A DNA stretch of 64,000 nucleotides from an uncultured Geobacteraceae bacterium (GTDB lineage: Bacteria; Desulfobacterota; Desulfuromonadia; Geobacterales; Pseudopelobacteraceae), in assembly GCA_903901875.1 (NCBI GenBank), contig CAIUSO010000071.1:1-64000 (forward strand). The letters run 5' to 3'. This document shows, piece by piece, positions 7,284-13,770 of the stretch (within the stretch, counting starts at the first letter, position 1; each line of letters opens with the position of its first letter). A program made the translations under genes and the position numbers. The notes beneath the pieces were generated by a model that saw nothing but the letters and a program-made list of their open reading frames with translations, was not told the origin of the DNA and did no database searches.

Positions 7284-9011
7284 TCAGCGTAATTGTTTCA
7301 GGGCCGCCACCAGGCGATCTATCTCTTCAAAAGTGTTATAAAAGGAATAAGAGGGGCGCACCGTTGCCTCCAGACCAAAGCGGCGCAGTGACGGCTGGGC
7401 ACAATGGTGGCCGGCCCGCACCGCAATGCCTTGCTGGTCCAGATATTTTCCGATTTCGGGAACCGGTTTATCCTTGAGAACAAAAGATGTTACCGCTACC
7501 TTCTCCCGGGCATTGCCGATGATAGTCAAGCCGTTGACCGATCGGAGATGTTCCGTTGCGTATTCCAGCAGGCGGTGTTCATAGGCGGCGATAGCGGGAA
7601 GTCCGATGCGGGTGACATAATCCAGGGCAATTCCCAAACCATAGGCATCGGCCACATTGGGTGTTCCGGCCTCAAATCTGGCCGGTACATCGCTGTACAG
7701 TGTCTGCTCAAAGGTGACATCCTTGATCATGTTGCCACCTCCCTGCCAGGGGGGGAGCTCTTCGAGCAGTTCCCGTCGTCCGTAGACGGCACCGATGCCG
7801 GTGGGCCCAAATATTTTATGACCGGAAAAGACGAAGAAGTCGATGCCCAGTGCCTGCACATCCACCGGCAGATGGGCCACCGACTGGGCACCATCTATCA
7901 GTACGTGGGCCCCGGCACGTTTTGCCAGCACCGTCATTTCGGCGATCGGCAGCACCGTGCCAAGACTGTTGTTGGCATGGGCAAGGCCAACCAGTCGCGT
8001 GCGTGGATTTAATAGTCGCTGATATTCGGCCAGATTGATTTCGCCGCTGTCGGTAACGGGAATTACTCGAATGATCGCGCCCCGTTCCTTGGCGACGATC
8101 TGCCACGGGACGATATTTGCGTGGTGTTCCAGTTCTGACAGGAGGATTTCGTCCCCCGGTTGGAGAAAACGTTTACCGTAGGCGTTGGCAACCAGGTTGA
8201 CCCCCTCGGTGGTACCCCGGACAAAAATAATCTCTTCACTGGAACCGGCATGGAGATAGTCGCGGATTTTGTCCCGTGCGCCTTCAAAGGCATCGGTGGA
8301 GCGGGCAGCCAGGGTATGGGCGGCCCGGTGGATATTCGAATTGTCATGGGCATAAAAATAACTCAACCCATCAATGACCTGGCGCGGCTTCTGGGTGGTG
8401 GCGGCGTTATCAAACCAGACCAGCTGCTTGCCATGGACCTGCTGATGAAGAATGGGGAAGTCGGCACGGATCGCAGCCACATTAAAGGCCGGATTGCCTC
8501 CCCGGATACCCCCTTTGGGGAGGGTGGCCTGCAGCAGACGTGCAAAGGGATCGGCGTACTTTCCCTCCCCATCGGTACTGCCGGACAGGTCGTGACGGCA
8601 GGACTGAATGTTTTTGACGAAGCCCTTTAAGTCTCCGTGGCTGGCGTTCTGATCTTTATAGGTTTGCTGCCGCACCAGATGGTCAGCCTGCTGGCCCAGG
8701 GTGGGAGCCGGTTGCAGGTTGGCCGATTGCAGCAACTCATGGGCAAAGGGAACTGCGGTATGCGTTGACGGCGAATTGTCCTTAATCGTCTGAAAAATCT
8801 GTGAGATACGATCAAGGGGATCGCCACCGGCCGGTATGATGCCGACAGCACCGGTCGGAAGGGCAGTGGTGTCTTTTTGCGCCCGGTCTATCAGAGATGC
8901 TGCAATGCAGCGCGAGTCCGAAGCGTCCCCGGTGAACGATTGCTCACCGGGGCGTTCGTTGTAGAGTCGTGAGGCAACCTGGGCAACCAAGTCAGGAGTA
9001 ATATCTGGCAT
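7284..9011 (-). CDS. Cysteine desulfurase with encapsulin cargo extension
   Basis: Releases sulfur from L-cysteine as a persulfide. The C-terminal ~400 aa (from about residue 176) are a complete SufS/CsdA-type enzyme, with PLP lysine Lys399 in FSGHKIFGPTG and catalytic Cys537 in RAGHHCAQPS. The first ~175 residues are extra, with helical, low-complexity and Gly/Pro/Asp-rich stretches (for example GSTDGEGKYAD). Such extensions mark the cysteine desulfurases packed inside family 2 encapsulins, where they mediate loading. The shell gene is immediately upstream, separated by about 230 bp holding a repeat. The enzyme itself is certain; encapsulation is inferred from the extension and adjacency. 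Confidence 0.92.
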   Translation of the reverse strand: MPDITPDLVAQVASRLYNERPGEQSFTGDASDSRCIAASLIDRAQKDTTALPTGAVGIIPAGGDPLDRISQIFQTIKDNSPSTHTAVPFAHELLQSANLQPAPTLGQQADHLVRQQTYKDQNASHGDLKGFVKNIQSCRHDLSGSTDGEGKYADPFARLLQATLPKGGIRGGNPAFNVAAIRADFPILHQQVHGKQLVWFDNAATTQKPRQVIDGLSYFYAHDNSNIHRAAHTLAARSTDAFEGARDKIRDYLHAGSSEEIIFVRGTTEGVNLVANAYGKRFLQPGDEILLSELEHHANIVPWQIVAKERGAIIRVIPVTDSGEINLAEYQRLLNPRTRLVGLAHANNSLGTVLPIAEMTVLAKRAGAHVLIDGAQSVAHLPVDVQALGIDFFVFSGHKIFGPTGIGAVYGRRELLEELPPWQGGGNMIKDVTFEQTLYSDVPARFEAGTPNVADAYGLGIALDYVTRIGLPAIAAYEHRLLEYATEHLRSVNGLTIIGNAREKVAVTSFVLKDKPVPEIGKYLDQQGIAVRAGHHCAQPSLRRFGLEATVRPSYSFYNTFEEIDRLVAALKQLR

Positions 9012-9092
9012 ATGAAATCCTTTTAAAGTCTTGTCAGAATGCTAACCAACCGGCATAACGAGGTGGTTTCTAAATTCGGTAGTGGCGGCATA

Positions 9093-9223
9093 TAGTTGAC
9101 ATAGCTGTCATCCTGAGCGACAGCGAAGGATCTGCTGTGGTTTTCGATGGTGCAAGAGCAAAAAAACAGATTCTTCGCTTCACTCAGAATGACAAACTGG
9201 CTGCTGGAACTTGGTGTCAACTA
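9093..9223. repeat. MITE-like nested inverted repeat
   Basis: Outer 9-bp inverted repeats TAGTTGACA (9093-9101) and TGTCAACTA (9215-9223) enclose an inner inverted pair, TGTCATCCTGAGCGA and its imperfect complement ending TCAGAATGACA (9106-9194). The inner sequence resembles a widespread bacterial interspersed palindrome. No transposase is encoded. It sits between the shell and cargo genes and could form a long hairpin in their shared mRNA. Confidence 0.65.
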
Positions 9224-9238
9224 AATGGTGACATCACG

Positions 9239-10696
9239 CTAAATCCCCGCTCCGGAGTTATAGGCAACCGGTACGCTATGCTCGTAATGGTGATAGTAGC
9301 CCACCTCGACATTTTCCAGGACGCCGATGGCGTCGTCGGTCAGTACGGCTGCGGAGAAGTAGAGCGACAGCAGGTATGAGGCCACACCCAGGTTGTCCAG
9401 TCCCATCAGCCGGGCCGACAGGCTCGGGGAAATTTCCCCCGGAATTCCCTGCTGATGGAGTCCTACTACCCCCTGGTCTTCTTCGCCGACCCGGATCAAC
9501 AGGATATTGGTGGTGCCGAGCCATTGATTGTGGGCATAGCGGCTCTTCACTTCGAGCTTGTCGGACGGGATCAGCGGAATACCGCGCCAGAGTATTACCG
9601 GCGTGCCAAACACCGTCGTCGTATTCGGTGGAACGCCGCGCCAGGTGCATTCCCGCTCAAATGCGGCAATGGCTTTCGGGTGTGCCAGGAAGAAGGCCGG
9701 TTTTTTCCAGACCAGTGCCAGCAGTTCATCAAGGTCATCGGGGGTCGGAGCACCATAGCGTGCGCTGATCCGGTGGGAAGGATGAACCGAGTGGAGCAGG
9801 CCGTAGTTCTTATTGTTGATCAGCTCCCATTCCTGTCGCTCCTTGATCCCTTCAATGGTCAGGCGGAGCTGTTCTTCCAGCTGGTTGTACGGATTATTGT
9901 AGAGATCGGAGACACGGGTATGGACACGTACCACCGTCTGCACGGCGCTGAGGGAATACTCGCGGGGGGTTGCCGAATAATCGACAAAGGTTTCCGGGAT
10001 AATGACGTTTTCCGCCAGACCGGAGACAAGATCGATATTTCGCTCGCCATATTTATTGACCGCCGCCAGCAGTTCCAGATGCTCCTCAACCGCCTTGGTA
10101 AATTCCTGTTTCAAGCCGGAATTCTTACTGAGCAGGGCATCCAGATCGGTACGGGACAGTGTCAGCAGTACGCATGGGTTAATGGTGCGAATGGTGACAT
10201 CCGATGGTTTGTCCGACACCAGGTCAGCCTCACCGAAATATTCCCCCTCACTCAACAGGGCAATACGGAGATCGCTGCCATGGACCCCTTTGCTCAGTAC
10301 TTCCACCTGTCCCTGGGCAATCACAAAGAACTTGTTACGGTCCTTTCCTTCGGTTACCAGGGTGTTACCCAGAGTGACATTTTCGGTTTTAAAGCTTGCC
10401 GCAATCTTGCCGATGATGCCGTCGGAAAGTTTAGCAAAGAGCGGTACACTTCGAAGAGCCTGGGGCGCAAAGGTTGCCACGCTGTCGGTCAGAGTAAACT
10501 CGACCCGCTCTGCGGTGGGAAGCTCAACTCTGGTACGGTTTACCCGGTAGGTACCCCCCTCAACGTGAACCCAGGGGAGCAGGTTGAGCAGGTGGCGCGG
10601 GGTTATTGAAGCGAGTTGGGGTGCTGTTTTAGTGGTGCTGGCAAGGTTCCTGGCCACCGATGTGGTAACGCTGCGTTGAATGAGATTGTCTGCCAT
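9239..10696 (-). CDS. Family 2 encapsulin shell protein with cNMP-binding-like domain (2B type)
   Basis: An HK97-fold shell protein that self-assembles into a protein nanocompartment. The 485-aa chain has an N-terminal arm and strand (residues 1-75, with LLPWVHVEGGTYRVNRTRVE). A cyclic-nucleotide-binding-like domain follows (about 81-205, GEYFGEADLVSDKPSDVTIR), then the encapsulin body (about 240-485, including RVSDLYNNPYNQLEEQLRLT and the C-terminal NVEVGYYHHYEHSVPVA). An inserted nucleotide-binding domain defines subfamily 2B; desulfurase cargo is better known from 2A. In the phosphate-binding cassette FGE is kept, but the Arg that normally contacts the phosphate is replaced by Ser165, so ligand binding is doubtful. 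Ribosome site GGAGACA. Confidence 0.9.
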   Translation of the reverse strand: MADNLIQRSVTTSVARNLASTTKTAPQLASITPRHLLNLLPWVHVEGGTYRVNRTRVELPTAERVEFTLTDSVATFAPQALRSVPLFAKLSDGIIGKIAASFKTENVTLGNTLVTEGKDRNKFFVIAQGQVEVLSKGVHGSDLRIALLSEGEYFGEADLVSDKPSDVTIRTINPCVLLTLSRTDLDALLSKNSGLKQEFTKAVEEHLELLAAVNKYGERNIDLVSGLAENVIIPETFVDYSATPREYSLSAVQTVVRVHTRVSDLYNNPYNQLEEQLRLTIEGIKERQEWELINNKNYGLLHSVHPSHRISARYGAPTPDDLDELLALVWKKPAFFLAHPKAIAAFERECTWRGVPPNTTTVFGTPVILWRGIPLIPSDKLEVKSRYAHNQWLGTTNILLIRVGEEDQGVVGLHQQGIPGEISPSLSARLMGLDNLGVASYLLSLYFSAAVLTDDAIGVLENVEVGYYHHYEHSVPVAYNSGAGI

Positions 10697-10719
10697 GTGT
10701 TGTCTCCTTTAATGTGGTG

Positions 10720-10947
10720 TTACGGCTTTTTGATGGTAATTTTATGGATGTTATCGCGGACGTGAACCGATTCCAGTACCTGGTATCCCTGTTCCGTGGC
10801 GGTGCGTGGTACGTTGTCCAGCGGCTCACCGGCAGCCAGAAGTATCTCGGTGATGTCTCCCGGTTCCAGTTGTTCAAGGTGAAGTTTCGCCTTCACGAAT
10901 GTCATGGGACAACGCTCTTTGGTGATGTCGAGATTGAATGTGCTCAT
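10720..10947 (-). CDS. TusA-family sulfur carrier protein (second copy)
   Basis: A 75-aa persulfide carrier with the Cys-Pro motif in ITKERCPMTFVKAKLHLE (cysteine near residue 13). It overlaps the upstream dsrE-like gene by 4 bp (ATGA) and is followed after 23 bp by the encapsulin gene, so translation is probably coupled. Its place between DsrE and a desulfurase compartment suggests it accepts or delivers sulfane sulfur at that compartment. This is inference; no docking element is visible. Confidence 0.88.
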   Translation of the reverse strand: MSTFNLDITKERCPMTFVKAKLHLEQLEPGDITEILLAAGEPLDNVPRTATEQGYQVLESVHVRDNIHKITIKKP

Positions 10948-11423
10948 ATGAACAGTGTCTGACCTCCTTTTGAAAGTTCCAGGAAGGAAGCGACGCCAAG
11001 GACATCTTTCACTTCCGGTATAAAATCATCTTTGGTTAATCCCAACACATGCATGGCCATTTCACAGGCAAAAAAGTTGACCCGCAGTGCCTTAGAAGCA
11101 TCAAACAGCTCCTCCAGGGTTGCCACATTTTTTCCCTTCATCATGCCGGTCATCAGGATCGGGCTTAAACCACCAAAATTAAGTCGACTGAGTGGCAGGC
11201 TCTTTCGTCCGCCGAGCAGGAAGTTGAAAAACCGGGCCAGAAAACCGCTGCCGATAAAACGGTGACTGGTGACCTTCTTGATGCTGTTCAGCCCCCAGAA
11301 GGTAAAGAAAATGTTCACTTCATATCCCACTGCTGCCGCACCGGATGCCAGGGTGAATACTGCGATTACTTTATCAAAATCCCCACTCATGCTTATGATG
11401 GATAGTTTATTTTTCTCTGCCAT
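10944..11423 (-). CDS. DsrE/DsrF-like (DsrE2-type) sulfur-relay protein
   Basis: A 159-aa protein with the DsrE fold start KLSIISMSGDFDKVIAVFTLASGAA and a likely persulfide-carrying cysteine in NFFACEMAMHVLGL (near residue 117). A hydrophobic stretch (GYEVNIFFTFWGL) is typical of the DsrE2 group. Such proteins exchange sulfur with TusA, and the tusA-like gene overlaps its 3' end by 4 bp. It is the first gene of the encapsulin unit, behind a roughly 150-nt structured leader with a terminator. Confidence 0.85.
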   Translation of the reverse strand: MAEKNKLSIISMSGDFDKVIAVFTLASGAAAVGYEVNIFFTFWGLNSIKKVTSHRFIGSGFLARFFNFLLGGRKSLPLSRLNFGGLSPILMTGMMKGKNVATLEELFDASKALRVNFFACEMAMHVLGLTKDDFIPEVKDVLGVASFLELSKGGQTLFI

Positions 11424-11573
11424 TGGTGCCTCCTTGCCGTGCTATACGGATAAAAAAAGAGGTCAAGGATAGAGAGCAGACTCGCTCTTTCCTTGACCTC
11501 CAGTTTTCTGGTCAGTCTCAGTTTGTGTGAGGGGGTGATACGGGAGCAAGTGCTCCCAGTGGTACGTTTTACT
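11424..11573 (-). promoter_or_regulatory. Structured 5' leader of the dsrE-encapsulin unit
   Basis: From the predicted start near 11573 the RNA holds a CCAGT/ACTGG hairpin, a GGGAGC/GCTCCC hairpin, then CTGACCAGAAAACTGGAGG (11497-11515) running into the 5' arm of an intrinsic terminator. TGACC in this element can pair with GGTCA in the terminator arm, giving an alternative fold. Nearly the same 20-mer precedes the NifH-like gene at 13171-13190. It reads as an attenuator or riboswitch; I cannot assign a known class. Confidence 0.6.
11452..11500 (-). terminator. Intrinsic terminator in the dsrE leader
   Basis: Read on the minus strand, GAGGTCAAGGA pairs with TCCTTGACCTC (11 bp, arms 11490-11500 and 11459-11469), with an inner AGAGC/GCTCT stem, followed by seven T residues. 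It lies upstream of the dsrE start codon and downstream of the promoter, so it can only act by premature termination. Confidence 0.8.
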
Positions 11574-11579
11574 GGGGTG

Positions 11580-11637
11580 AAAATAACAAACGGAGCATGC
11601 CCTGTCAATAAAAAATTGTTTATCTATATTTTTTATA
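11580..11637 (-). promoter_or_regulatory. Promoter and sulfur box of the dsrE-encapsulin unit
   Basis: On the minus strand, -35 TTGACA (11603-11608), 17-bp spacer, -10 TATTTT (11580-11585). The box TATAAAAAATATAGATA (11621-11637) ends 12 bp upstream of the -35. It is 16/17 identical to the metY box. The box directly abuts the end of the methyltransferase gene. Confidence 0.68.
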
Positions 11638-12186
11638 TTATTTAGTTGTGCCTTTCTGGTATATGGCACTTATGGCATGGGTCCGATAATAATGACTGAT
11701 ACGCTGGAGTCCATGGGGATTCAGGAGTAAATCCAACTCGTGGTGGGTCAGCGTTTTTGAACATTCATCGCAGGAGAAAAAGTCTCTGCAGGTTGGGTCG
11801 CATCGTTCGCTCAGCTGGCGGCAGCGGACCTCCATCAATAAATAGCCGCCCGGTTTCAGATTGCGTACCACATTGTCAAGATATGCGCGGCGGTCATTGC
11901 TTTCCATAATGATATTGAATACATAGGTGGAGAGCACCAGATCGACATTGAGTTGTGAGGTGGGAAGCTCGTCGGTCGCCATCAGGCGCTCCACAACGGG
12001 GCCACCGGTCCTGCTCTTCAAGCGTGCTACCTGCTCCGGAAGGTCTGCGGCGTAGACCATGAAGCCATGTTTTTCCAGATAGAGCGCATTGCGCATGGTG
12101 CCGGTTCCGTAATCAAGCACCGTTGTTGCCGAGTTCTTTTTAAAAAATGAACGGTATCTTTTAACGCTTTCAGCGACTGTGGCCAT
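11638..12186 (-). CDS. Class I SAM-dependent methyltransferase with cysteine-rich insert
   Basis: A 182-aa Rossmann methyltransferase. Motif I is VLDYGTGTMRNALYL (about residues 23-37), the acidic ribose-binding residue is in VYAADLPEQ, and motif IV/V is LVLSTYVFNIIM then LKPGGYLLMEV. Unusually, a segment with five cysteines (RCRQLSERCDPTCRDFFSCD, then EC) follows the core and may bind zinc or a metal. The substrate is unknown. It is 42 bp downstream of the NifH-like ATPase gene, with GGAGAA as ribosome site, so both probably work together. Confidence 0.8.
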   Translation of the reverse strand: MATVAESVKRYRSFFKKNSATTVLDYGTGTMRNALYLEKHGFMVYAADLPEQVARLKSRTGGPVVERLMATDELPTSQLNVDLVLSTYVFNIIMESNDRRAYLDNVVRNLKPGGYLLMEVRCRQLSERCDPTCRDFFSCDECSKTLTHHELDLLLNPHGLQRISHYYRTHAISAIYQKGTTK

Positions 12187-12228
12187 GGGGGATTCTCCTG
12201 ATAACTGTATCTGTCTGTTCTTGCGGTG

Positions 12229-13095
12229 TTAAATTGCCGCTCCATCCGAAACCAGTCCATTCTCAAGTACGTTGATCCTCTCCGCCCAATCAAGACGCCA
12301 CTCGCTTAACCGCTCCGTGGATAAGGGGAAAGGCTGATTTCGGGATGAAGGCACCTCGGTGGCGTCTACAATCTGGTTAGCCAGTCTCCGGTAATAGTAT
12401 GACTGGTTCGATTTTGGCCGGGCCTCGATTACGGTTGTGCCATACAGTTCAGATTGCCGTACCGTTGCAGAACGGGGAATCTTGCCGATGGGCCTGACAT
12501 TGGTATGGTAGGCAAAGTCATTGGCAAATGCCTCTTCAAAGGAACTGGAAATGTTATTCAAAATCAGTCCACCCAGGGGAAGTGACCTGCCATATTCCCT
12601 GTCATATCCTCCCAGGAACCGGAATATGTCGTTTGCCTTCTGTAATGCTTTCAGGTCGGCAGAGGTAATGACAAAAAGCAGCTCCAATCCTACTTCATCG
12701 ACGATGGCTTTCAGTGTGCCGTTCGAACCGTCACCCGGTACATCAAACAATATAAAATCCGGTTTCCACTCAGAAAAAGCCCCCTCAGCGTGCAGTCTCT
12801 TCAAATTCGAAACTGCTCCTGAAGTTGTGTCAACTCCATGGAGTTCTACGCATCCCGCACCTTTGAAACCTGAAATAACGGTTTTTTTCAGGATAGAAGC
12901 AGGGAGAGTGCTCACTTCATGTGACACTGCCGACGGCACGGAAGGATCCAGTAATTGAGAGCAAGAGTCTGCGTCCGGGGAGCAGCCCACCATGAGCACA
13001 CGAAACCCTGCCTCAGTGAGTGCTGCCGTTATATTGGAGACCACTGTTGTTGTGCCAACTCCGTTTTTGCCAAGAAATGCGATATGGTGTGCCAT
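12229..13095 (-). CDS. NifH/ChlL-like (SIMIBI) ATPase with altered P-loop
   Basis: A 288-aa protein resembling the nitrogenase iron protein family: IAFLGKNGVGTTTVVSN at the N-terminus and VLMVGCSPDADS match the NifH P-loop and the switch region near Asp39. Two departures are clear. The P-loop lysine before Ser/Thr is missing (GVGTTT, where NifH has GIGKST). Of the two cluster cysteines, one may be kept (GAGCVELHG) while the other is replaced (FDVPGDGSNG). ATP hydrolysis and cluster binding are therefore uncertain. I use the ATG at 13095 (MAHHIAFLG) because the longer ORF starts inside the terminator stem. Not a nitrogenase; function unknown, with DUF2292 upstream and a methyltransferase downstream. 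Confidence 0.75.
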   Translation of the reverse strand: MAHHIAFLGKNGVGTTTVVSNITAALTEAGFRVLMVGCSPDADSCSQLLDPSVPSAVSHEVSTLPASILKKTVISGFKGAGCVELHGVDTTSGAVSNLKRLHAEGAFSEWKPDFILFDVPGDGSNGTLKAIVDEVGLELLFVITSADLKALQKANDIFRFLGGYDREYGRSLPLGGLILNNISSSFEEAFANDFAYHTNVRPIGKIPRSATVRQSELYGTTVIEARPKSNQSYYYRRLANQIVDATEVPSSRNQPFPLSTERLSEWRLDWAERINVLENGLVSDGAAI

Positions 13096-13123
13096 GACTT
13101 TCTCTTCTCTCTGAATTAGTGCT

Positions 13124-13190
13124 GAAAAAATCAAGGCCGGAAAAGAACATCGTTATGATGTCTTAACCGGCCTCCAGTTTTTCTGGTCAG
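13124..13190 (-). promoter_or_regulatory. CTGACCAGAAAAACTGGAGG element plus terminator before the NifH-like gene
   Basis: On the minus strand CTGACCAGAAAAACTGGAGG (13171-13190) continues into AGGCCGG, which pairs with CCGGCCT (arms 13167-13173 and 13134-13140). An inner stem ACATC/GATGT completes the hairpin, and T-rich TTGATTTTTT follows. It lies between the DUF2292 stop and the NifH-like start and matches the dsrE leader element except for one extra A. It probably attenuates the downstream genes. Confidence 0.62.
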
Positions 13191-13212
13191 CGGGGTAAAA
13201 GTTAGGGTCTTC

Positions 13213-13395
13213 CTAGATGCCACTCCCGTCTATATGACTGGAACGATTAATGCGTATTTTTTCGTTTTTCTCTATCTGAATTACCCTTCCATCCTGCACG
13301 ACCAGGCTAACCGTACCAAAGCGGATGGTTTCGAGCGCGTCACGAATCAGCAGCTCAAGCTCTTTATTCCAATATTCCGTCGCGTTACTACTCAT
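13213..13395 (-). CDS. DUF2292 (YezD-like) small protein
   Basis: A 60-aa protein. The central sequence IRDALETIRFGTVSLVVQDGRVIQIEKNEKIRI matches the YezD/DUF2292 family, which is often encoded near sulfate and cysteine assimilation genes in other bacteria. Its biochemical role is not known. It opens the unit leading into the NifH-like ATPase and methyltransferase, behind its own promoter with a palindromic operator. Confidence 0.75.
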   Translation of the reverse strand: MSSNATEYWNKELELLIRDALETIRFGTVSLVVQDGRVIQIEKNEKIRINRSSHIDGSGI

Positions 13396-13410
13396 GAGCA
13401 GGTTCCTTTA

Positions 13411-13460
13411 ATCTATAAACTACTATAACTATAGATAATACATAAAATTAACATTGTCAA
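13411..13460 (-). promoter_or_regulatory. Promoter of the DUF2292 unit with palindromic operator
   Basis: On the minus strand -35 TTGACA (13455-13460), 17-bp spacer, -10 TATCTA (13432-13437). A perfect 7-bp inverted repeat ATCTATA-N12-TATAGAT (13411-13436) overlaps the -10. The half site TATCTATA is shared with the boxes before sir and dsrE, but here it covers the core promoter, which suggests repression by the same or a related factor. Confidence 0.55.
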
Positions 13461-13529
13461 GCATTTTTTGCAGGGTACAGGAGCCTATCGGACGGATGCC
13501 AGGCCTTCATTGTGGCTCAAACTGATGCA

Positions 13530-13670
13530 CTCGACAAAAAGCAGACAAGTCCCCTCCCCAGGAGGGGGAGGGGTAGGGAGGGGACGTTTTCTGATGTTAT
13601 CTCAATAAGATGCAAAAAATCCCCCCTCCTGACCTCCCCCCGCTTGGGGGAGGAAATTACTTTTTGCGAG
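13530..13670. repeat. Interspersed palindromic repeat with terminal inverted ends
   Basis: CTCGACAAAAAG (13530-13541) and CTTTTTGCGAG (13660-13670) form terminal inverted repeats around two complementary C/G-rich blocks (CCCCTCCCCAGGAGGGGGAG at 13551 and the CCCCCCTCCT block at 13621). It looks like a non-coding mobile palindrome. The small ORFs in the track here are artefacts of it. Confidence 0.55.
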
Positions 13671-13770
13671 AGCATCCTGGGTGAGGTTATAAAAAACACA
13701 AAACCCGTAAGGGGAGCAGATACATCGCCCTACGGGTAATTGATAAGAAGTTAATTGTGTTGAACCGGAC

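Noticed and set aside
9455-10609. 384-aa plus-strand ORF opposite the encapsulin gene
   Set aside because: It is antisense to a well-supported shell protein, lacks a ribosome site and has no recognisable domain.
12229-13095. Nitrogenase iron protein (nifH)
   Set aside because: Similarity is clear but the P-loop lysine and one cluster cysteine are missing and no nitrogenase genes are nearby, so only NifH-like is supported.
13530-13670. CRISPR-like array in the C/G-rich repeat
   Set aside because: Only one inverted pair, no regularly spaced direct repeats or spacers, and no cas genes.
13512-13739. Small ORFs over the C/G-rich palindrome
   Set aside because: They are produced by the repeat sequence; Pro/Arg/Gly-rich translations on both strands and no ribosome site.
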